Notes under the pieces: model-generated | What the model was told of the DNA's origin: nothing | Databases searched by the model: none | Seen by the model: only the letters and a program-made list of their open reading frames with translations | In this document: positions 21,873-26,710 of the stretch, piece by piece | How the letters are laid out: every line of letters starts with the position of its first letter | Position numbering within the stretch: the first letter of the stretch is position 1 | Assembly: GCA_002403455.1 (NCBI GenBank) | Contig: DHHV01000094.1 | Coordinates: 1 to 26,710 of the forward strand | DNA: 26,710 nucleotides | Source of the DNA: Hyphomonadaceae bacterium UBA4763 | Lineage (GTDB): Bacteria > Pseudomonadota > Alphaproteobacteria > Caulobacterales > Aquidulcibacteraceae | Direction: 5' to 3' | Position numbers and translations under genes: made by a program

Positions 21873-22769
21873 ATGACCGTCATTTTGAAATCGCCCGAGG
21901 GCACGGATGATCTCTCCCCCGCTCTGACCCGCCGTGGCGTCATGGCCGCCAGCATTTTCACCAGCACGTTTGCGCTGGCCGGACCCGTCAATGCGCAAGC
22001 GATCACAACGCCGACCGATGGCCTCTCGATCCTCGAGCCGCGTTTCAAAGGCCATGGCGATTATGATTTGCCGGCTTATGTGGCGCGGCCGGCCGAGGCC
22101 GGCGCCTATCCTTGCGTGATCGTCGTCAACGAGATTTTCGGCATCCACAAATATATCAAAGACATTTGCCATCGTTTGGCCAAGCTTGGCTATGTGGCGA
22201 TCGCGCCGGATTTCTTTGACCGGGCGGGCGATCCCTCGACCTTGGATTTCAACAATCCCGAAACCCGCCAGCAATTGCTGGGGATTGTCGGCTCGGCCAA
22301 TAATGCGCAGGTCATGGGCGATGTCGATGGCGCGATTGCCTGGCTTGAGGGGCAGGACTTCGTCGCCGCCGATCGGATCGCCATCACGGGCTATTGCTGG
22401 GGCGGCGCGGTGGTGTGGATGGCCTCGGCCCATTCGGCCAAGATCAAGGCGGGCGCGGCCTGGTATGGCCGGATGACGCCGCCGCCGCAGCGTACCGAAG
22501 ACCGCAAATTCCCGACCGAGATCGCCGCCGAGCTGAAAGCCCCGGTGCTGGGGCTTTACGCCGACATGGATAACGGCATTCCGCTGGTGCAGGTCGATGA
22601 GATGCGCAAAGCGCTGGCGGCCAATAACAATCCGACCGGCTCGCGGATCTTGGTGTTCGCCGACACCCAGCACGGCTTTCACGCCGATTATCGCCCGTCT
22701 TACAACAAGGATGCGGCCGAACGCGCCTGGGCGCGGATGCTGGATTGGTTCAAGACCCAGGGGGTCTGA
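21873..22769 (+). CDS. Dienelactone hydrolase family protein with Tat-like signal
   Basis: The 298-residue product has a twin-arginine leader (LTRRGVMAASIFTSTFALAG, with an AQA cleavage-like site near residue 43), so periplasmic export by Tat is predicted. The alpha/beta hydrolase domain keeps the DLH triad: Cys175 in GYCWGG, Asp233 in YADMDNGIP and His267 in TQHGFHAD, plus Glu87 in VNEIFG. Members cleave lactones or esters; the substrate here is unknown. The second motif is unusual in having RRG directly followed by VM. It starts 71 bases after the methyltransferase gene, with AGGAGG about 8 bases before the ATG. Confidence 0.88.
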   Translation: MTVILKSPEGTDDLSPALTRRGVMAASIFTSTFALAGPVNAQAITTPTDGLSILEPRFKGHGDYDLPAYVARPAEAGAYPCVIVVNEIFGIHKYIKDICHRLAKLGYVAIAPDFFDRAGDPSTLDFNNPETRQQLLGIVGSANNAQVMGDVDGAIAWLEGQDFVAADRIAITGYCWGGAVVWMASAHSAKIKAGAAWYGRMTPPPQRTEDRKFPTEIAAELKAPVLGLYADMDNGIPLVQVDEMRKALAANNNPTGSRILVFADTQHGFHADYRPSYNKDAAERAWARMLDWFKTQGV

Positions 22770-22786
22770 TTGACGTATAGGCCGAT

Positions 22787-22827
22787 CCCGCGGGAAGGCG
22801 CGAAGCCCTCCCGCCGGGTCGGGTTTT
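22787..22827 (+). terminator. Stem-loop terminator, possibly bidirectional
   Basis: Arms 22787-22799 and 22805-22818 pair over 12 bp (one bulge, one mismatch) around GCGAA, then TCGGGTTTT follows. It ends transcription of the dienelactone hydrolase gene on the plus strand. On the minus strand the mismatch becomes a G-U pair, but no U-tract follows for the M16 gene. Confidence 0.7.
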
Positions 22828-22829
22828 CC

Positions 22830-25691
22830 TTATTTGTTGAGCGCGACCGGCTCGCCAAAGCCTAAATCGGCCAAACGGGCGCGTTGGGTTTTGGCGTCGC
22901 CGACCACCACCCAATTCATCGCATCGGGGCGAAGATAATCCGCGGCCAAGCGTTTCACGCCGTCCAGCGTCAGCGCCTGAATGGCGGTGGCGTTGCGGGC
23001 GCGGAAATCGTCCGGATAGCCAAAATCGCTAATGTCTTGCAGCAAGCCCAATTTGGCGCCGAGCGTTTCGGTCTGCAGGGCCTGGCCGCGCAACAGCGCG
23101 CTTTTCAACGTGGCAAGGTCGGCTTCCGAAAAGCTCGGACCATAGGCGCTGACGATCTCGCGGATCAATTGCAGCGATTCGAGCGTCACATTGGTGCGCA
23201 CGCTGGAGCCGATCAAGAACTCGCCGCGATCGCTCGAGCCGTTGAATGACGACCCGATGCCATAAGTATAGCCGCGATTGACCCGCAATTCGGTATTGAG
23301 CCGCGAGGTGTAGATATCGCCCAGCAGGAAATTGACGGCGCGGGCGAGCGGGTAATCGGCGGCGGTCGCCGGCAAAGCCGGGCGGACGATGCGCAACACC
23401 GATTGCTTGGCGTCCGGCACGTCATAAAAATAAACCTTGGATTGGGCGATCTCGGCCGGCGGGGCGAGGGTGGGGGCGGGCGTCGCCGCCCCGCTCCAGG
23501 TCTCGACAAGCCCGGCAAAAGCCGCCGTCACCGCGCTCTGATTGACCGCGCCGACGATACGCAATTGCGCGCCGCCGGGGCGGTAATGGGCGGCGTAGAA
23601 GGCTTTGAGATCGTCGAGCGTCACCGCTTCGAGCTTATCCTTCGCGCCATAGCCGACATAATGCAGCACATGATCGGCCGGATAAGCGAGCTTGGCGGCC
23701 TCACGGGCGGCGAGGAAATTCGGATTGGCTTCGGCCTGGTCGAGATTGGTCAATTGCCGGCGTTTGAGGAGGTCGAATTCTTCGGCATCCCAGCGCGGCT
23801 GCGTCAGCATTTCTTGGACGAGCGCAATCGTGGCGTTGAAATTGCGCGCCAATGTCGTGCCCGACACATAGGCGCCGTCGGCATCGGCGCTGATCGAAAG
23901 TTCGGAGCCAAGCGCTTTGATGGCGTCTTCAAGCTCGGCGGTGGTGCGGTTGGCCGTGCCTTTGTTCATCAGATCGGCGGTCAGCGCGGCAATGGCCGGC
24001 TTCGTGGCGTCGCCGCGGCGGCGGCCTGCGTCGATCTTCAAGGAAAAGGTCACGAGCGGGGTCTCGCGCGACTCAAGGCCGACCACCCCGACCCCATTGC
24101 TGAACGCCGCGCGCCACACTTGCGGGGTCGCGAGCGTATAGGGCGCGCCAAAATCGGGTTCCTTGGTGCGGTCAAAAGCCGAGGGCGTGCGCTCGAAATT
24201 ACGCACGGTCGGGTCAAATTGCACCGGCGCGTCGGCGCCGGCGATGATCGGCTCTTCGACGATGTTGGCCGGGACGGCGCCCTCAATCGCGAGCTGCGGC
24301 GCGCCTTTCGGCACGAAACTGGTCGAAATGAACGGCTTGTTCTTGATATAGGTGTCATAGACGCGGCGGACGTCCGCGATGGTGACGCCTTGCAAGGCGG
24401 CCAGATCGCGCCGCAAAAAGCCCGGATCGCCGGTGAAAATATTGTATTCGCTGAGCTGGATCGCTTTGCCGAGCGCGCTTTCGATCTCGCCATAGAATTG
24501 CACTTCGAGGCCGGCCTTGATGCGGTCGAGATCGGCTTGCGCGATGCCATTGGTTTCGAAACGCGCAAAGGCTGTGGCGAGCGCGGCCGGGAAGGCGTCG
24601 AGATCGGCGCCGGCATTGGCCCGCACGATCAGCAACATCTCGCTGGCGAGCTCTTTTTCGAACGCAAACATGGCGACGTTGGAGGTGAGCTTTTCCTCGT
24701 CGATCAGCACTTCGTTGAGCGGCGCGCGTTTGCCGTCGGTCAGATATTGCGCCAAGATGTTCAAGGCGTAGCTGTCGGGATGATATTCCTCGACGGTCGG
24801 CCAGACCATGGTCAATTGCGGCACGGTAGCGAAATTGTCTTCGTGCATCAGCGAGATGCTCTGCGCGAGCGTCACCGGTTTCGGCGCGCTTTTGGGCGCG
24901 TCTTCGCCGCGCGGAATTTCGCCGAAATATTTCTCGACCAAGGTCTTGGCGAGCGCCGGGTCAAAGTCGCCGGCAATGGTGACGGTGACATTATTGGGCA
25001 CATACCAACGGCGATAGAATTGGCGGGTGTCCTCCAAGGTCGCGGCTTGCAGATCGGCGAGCGAGCCGATCACTTGCCAAGAATAAGGGTGGTCGGCCGG
25101 GTAGAGCGCTTTGCCGATTACATCGAAATTATGGCCATAGGCCTGGTTGTCGACGCGCTGGCGCTTTTCGTTTTTGACGACCTGCTTTTCATTGTCGATG
25201 ACGGCTTGGCTGACCGTGTTGATGAAATAACCGAGCTTGTCGGCCTCCGCCCAGATGACTTTTTCCAACGCATCGGCCGGCACGGCCTGGAAATATTGCG
25301 TCATGTCCGAGGTGGTAAAACCATTGGTGCCTTCGCCGCCAATGCGGGTGTTCATCTCATCAAGGCCGCCATAGCCAAGGTTTTCGGAGTCCAAGAACAA
25401 TAAATGCTCAAATAAATGCGCAAAGCCGGTACGGCCCGGCAATTCGCGCGCCGAGCCGACATGGGCGGCAAGATTGATGGCGACGACGGGATCGGACTTG
25501 TCGACATGCAGGACGACTTGCAGGCCATTATCGAGCGTGAATTTCTCAAACGGCACCGAGATGCCCGGCGCTTCAGTGGCGGTGAGCGGCGCATCAGATG
25601 GGCTGCAGCCGCTGAGCGCTAAAATCGCCAGCGCCGAGGCGCCCAATGCCCATCGCGCCGAAACGCCCAATTGAAACTGCCGCGCCGCCAT
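22830..25691 (-). CDS. M16 family zinc metallopeptidase, two-domain, predicted lipoprotein
   Basis: From ATG 25691 (GGGAGAG upstream) the product is 953 residues; a frame extension to 25796 is not supported. The signal peptide ends in LALSGC, giving lipidated Cys29. The first M16 module has the inverted zinc motif HLFEH (His92, Glu95, His96) with Glu175 as the third ligand, 79 residues on, in the EKQVVKNEKR block. The second module (about 480-953) lacks a HxxEH and is the usual inactive partner, with AGRRRGDATKPAIAALTADL and the RGYTYGIGSSF segment. Such enzymes degrade peptides or processed proteins in the periplasm. Both M16 halves are fused in one gene, as in pitrilysin-like forms. Confidence 0.95.
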   Translation of the reverse strand: MAARQFQLGVSARWALGASALAILALSGCSPSDAPLTATEAPGISVPFEKFTLDNGLQVVLHVDKSDPVVAINLAAHVGSARELPGRTGFAHLFEHLLFLDSENLGYGGLDEMNTRIGGEGTNGFTTSDMTQYFQAVPADALEKVIWAEADKLGYFINTVSQAVIDNEKQVVKNEKRQRVDNQAYGHNFDVIGKALYPADHPYSWQVIGSLADLQAATLEDTRQFYRRWYVPNNVTVTIAGDFDPALAKTLVEKYFGEIPRGEDAPKSAPKPVTLAQSISLMHEDNFATVPQLTMVWPTVEEYHPDSYALNILAQYLTDGKRAPLNEVLIDEEKLTSNVAMFAFEKELASEMLLIVRANAGADLDAFPAALATAFARFETNGIAQADLDRIKAGLEVQFYGEIESALGKAIQLSEYNIFTGDPGFLRRDLAALQGVTIADVRRVYDTYIKNKPFISTSFVPKGAPQLAIEGAVPANIVEEPIIAGADAPVQFDPTVRNFERTPSAFDRTKEPDFGAPYTLATPQVWRAAFSNGVGVVGLESRETPLVTFSLKIDAGRRRGDATKPAIAALTADLMNKGTANRTTAELEDAIKALGSELSISADADGAYVSGTTLARNFNATIALVQEMLTQPRWDAEEFDLLKRRQLTNLDQAEANPNFLAAREAAKLAYPADHVLHYVGYGAKDKLEAVTLDDLKAFYAAHYRPGGAQLRIVGAVNQSAVTAAFAGLVETWSGAATPAPTLAPPAEIAQSKVYFYDVPDAKQSVLRIVRPALPATAADYPLARAVNFLLGDIYTSRLNTELRVNRGYTYGIGSSFNGSSDRGEFLIGSSVRTNVTLESLQLIREIVSAYGPSFSEADLATLKSALLRGQALQTETLGAKLGLLQDISDFGYPDDFRARNATAIQALTLDGVKRLAADYLRPDAMNWVVVGDAKTQRARLADLGFGEPVALNK

Positions 25692-25830
25692 CGTCACTCT
25701 CCCTGATGAGATTTTATCGTTAGACGATGATATCGCCGGCCGCAATGGGAATTTCCAGGGGCGCGGATCGGGATGGCGATGGGCGTGAAGGGGCAAGCGG
25801 GGGGGCAGATGATTGCACGCGAGGCGTTTG

Positions 25831-25863
25831 TTGTGCGGATGCGTGCAATTTGCTAATATGCAA
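25831..25863 (+). promoter_or_regulatory. Promoter and overlapping operator of fitAB
   Basis: TTGTGC (25831-25836), a 17-base spacer and TAATAT (25854-25859) form a good sigma70 promoter. The -10 hexamer lies within the imperfect palindrome TTGCTAATATGCAA (25850-25863). Occupation by FitA there would block polymerase, matching autoregulation of toxin-antitoxin operons. Confidence 0.5.
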
Positions 25864-25892
25864 CAAGTGTTATCAAAATTGAGATTTCAACG

Positions 25893-26147
25893 ATGCCGTC
25901 CGTGACAATCAACGATGTTCCAGATGACGTTCACCATGCGATCGGCGAGCGAGCCGCGCAGAATGGTCGAAGCATCGAGGCCGAGATACGGGACATTCTG
26001 GAAATCGCCGTCAAGCCAGAAGGGCGCATCAAACTAGGTACGTATTTGGCGGAAATCGGCCAGAAACTTCAACTCACTGAAGAAGAGTTTGCGCTTTTCG
26101 AAAGCGGTAGCAAAAACACCCCGGCGCGTGTGACAAATTTTGAATGA
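25893..26147 (+). CDS. fitA: FitA-type ribbon-helix-helix antitoxin
   Basis: The 84-residue product begins MPSVTINDVPDDVHHAIGER, and continues AAQNGRSIEAEIRDILEIAV. That is the beta strand and two helices of an Arc/MetJ ribbon-helix-helix, with the FitA-like GRSxEAEIR segment. The C-terminal half is acidic with a TEEEF helix and a final RVTNFE, which in FitA proteins occupies the toxin's active site. It would bind the operator at 25850-25863 as a dimer. Its TGA overlaps the toxin's ATG by four bases (ATGA), consistent with coupled translation. Confidence 0.88.
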   Translation: MPSVTINDVPDDVHHAIGERAAQNGRSIEAEIRDILEIAVKPEGRIKLGTYLAEIGQKLQLTEEEFALFESGSKNTPARVTNFE

Positions 26148-26563
26148 TATTGCTTGACACAAACGTTATTTCACAACCGCTAAATCATTTTCCAGATCGA
26201 CGCGTTATTGCCTGGATTGATTCGCAATTGCTGGAAAATCTTTATTTGTCTGCAATCGTTGTCGGAGAAATGCGCTTCGGCGTCAGTTGTATGGCGGAAG
26301 GAAAAAGAAAAGCTGCGTTAGACAATAATCTCGAAAATGGCGTTTTGCCAAAATTTGTCGGTCGGGTTCTGCCGTTCGATATGGCGTGCACGAAAGTTTA
26401 TGCAGAGCTATTGGCAAGGGGGCGCAGGGCGGGCGTCGCCATTGAGACCGCAGATGCTTGCATCGCCGCCACAGCTATTGCGAATGGATTTGCGATCGCC
26501 ACGCGTGATGTTATCCCGTTTCGGGCGGCTGGCCTCAAGGTGATTAATCCGTGGGAGGCTTAG
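26144..26563 (+). CDS. fitB: FitB/VapC-type PIN-domain toxin ribonuclease
   Basis: The 139-residue product is full length for the family. The four acidic residues of the PIN active site are all present at the FitB positions: Asp5 (LLDTNVIS), Glu42 (GEMRF), Asp104 (ETADACIAAT) and Asp122 (ATRD). Members are Mg2+-dependent RNases that cut tRNA or rRNA; the target here is unknown. The preceding gene is its antitoxin. The block has a lower GC content by eye than the flanking M16 gene, which fits mobile gene character. The frame is intact. Confidence 0.92.
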   Translation: MILLDTNVISQPLNHFPDRRVIAWIDSQLLENLYLSAIVVGEMRFGVSCMAEGKRKAALDNNLENGVLPKFVGRVLPFDMACTKVYAELLARGRRAGVAIETADACIAATAIANGFAIATRDVIPFRAAGLKVINPWEA

Positions 26564-26690
26564 GTCGAGCCTTCTTGCGCGGCTAATTGATGCGAGTTCG
26601 AAAAACTTGAATTTGGCTGCGCAGCCCTCGCAACGTCCCCGCGCGCGATCAAGCCGCCTCCCCGCCATTGATCCCCTGTCCGTGAAGCTT

Positions 26691-26710
26691 TAACAGGCTG
26701 TTGAAGAAGT
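26691..26710. mobile_element. Possible insertion-sequence terminal repeat, cut by the right edge
   Basis: The last 20 bases read TAACAGGCTGTTGAAGAAGT. AACAGGCTGTTGAA is a sequence I associate with the ends of several transposase families, but the rest of the element lies outside the window and no transposase is visible. 26564-26690 holds no gene that I can support. Confidence 0.3.

Noticed and set aside
23403..25403. 666-residue antisense frame across the M16 gene
   Set aside because: The minus strand encodes a well-conserved M16 peptidase; the antisense product has the Arg/Gly-rich composition of a shadow.
26556..26572. Terminator overlapping the fitB stop
   Set aside because: A 5-bp stem (AGGCT/AGCCT) with a 7-base loop and no proper U-tract is too weak.

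Overview
The window is GC-rich chromosomal DNA from what is most likely an alphaproteobacterium. The pointers are the ruvX // gatC-gatA divergence, an isovaleryl-CoA dehydrogenase of the mitochondrial/alphaproteobacterial type, a dnaK-dnaJ pair, a UbiK-family gene beside lgt, and an NDUFAF7/MidA-type methyltransferase. I cannot name the genus. Most genes are housekeeping. The accessory material is a RyR/TrkA-N membrane protein with a neighbouring lipoprotein (9.8-13.0 kb), an orphan HTH antitoxin-like gene (0.9-1.2 kb), a FitAB toxin-antitoxin pair (25.9-26.6 kb) and a possible insertion-sequence end at the right edge.

Layout. 1-1.4 kb: a Lys/Ala/Pro-rich protein running off the left edge, a small lipoprotein, an HTH regulator with a dyad just upstream, and tRNA-Phe(GAA). 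1.46-5.4 kb: ruvX facing away from gatC-gatA, a DUF4345 membrane protein, and isovaleryl-CoA dehydrogenase on the minus strand. 5.5-9.8 kb: two doubtful small membrane ORFs, polA and an HSL-type alpha/beta hydrolase. 9.8-16.9 kb, all minus strand and read right to left: GNAT acetyltransferase, dnaK, dnaJ, a Cys-rich lipoprotein and the 787-residue RyR protein. 17.1-22.8 kb: an ABC-2 exporter pair, ubiK (minus), lgt overlapping a MidA-like methyltransferase, and a Tat-type dienelactone hydrolase ending in a clear stem-loop terminator. 22.8-25.7 kb: a two-domain M16 peptidase lipoprotein. 25.9-26.6 kb: fitA-fitB.

How the genes relate. DnaK and DnaJ form the Hsp70 machine. A sigma32-like promoter lies inside the 3' end of the GNAT gene, and the dnaK transcript predicted from it would begin almost at once with a perfect 12-bp hairpin. 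A second stem-loop separates dnaK from dnaJ. Lgt would lipidate the three predicted lipoproteins in the window (398-829, 12265-13020, 22830-25691). GatA and GatC are two of the three subunits of the Glu-tRNA amidotransferase; gatB is not here.

The most unusual item is the RyR protein. It has two predicted N-terminal membrane helices, two Rossmann/TrkA-N-like domains, a ryanodine-receptor repeat (RyR, PF02026) and an unassigned C-terminal domain. It lies downstream of dnaK-dnaJ and a small lipoprotein on the same strand. A ligand-gated membrane sensor or channel is a reasonable inference, but it is unproven and no canonical K+ filter is visible. No gene-free stretch exceeds about 300 bases; the longest, 5432-5711, holds only one doubtful 28-residue ORF.
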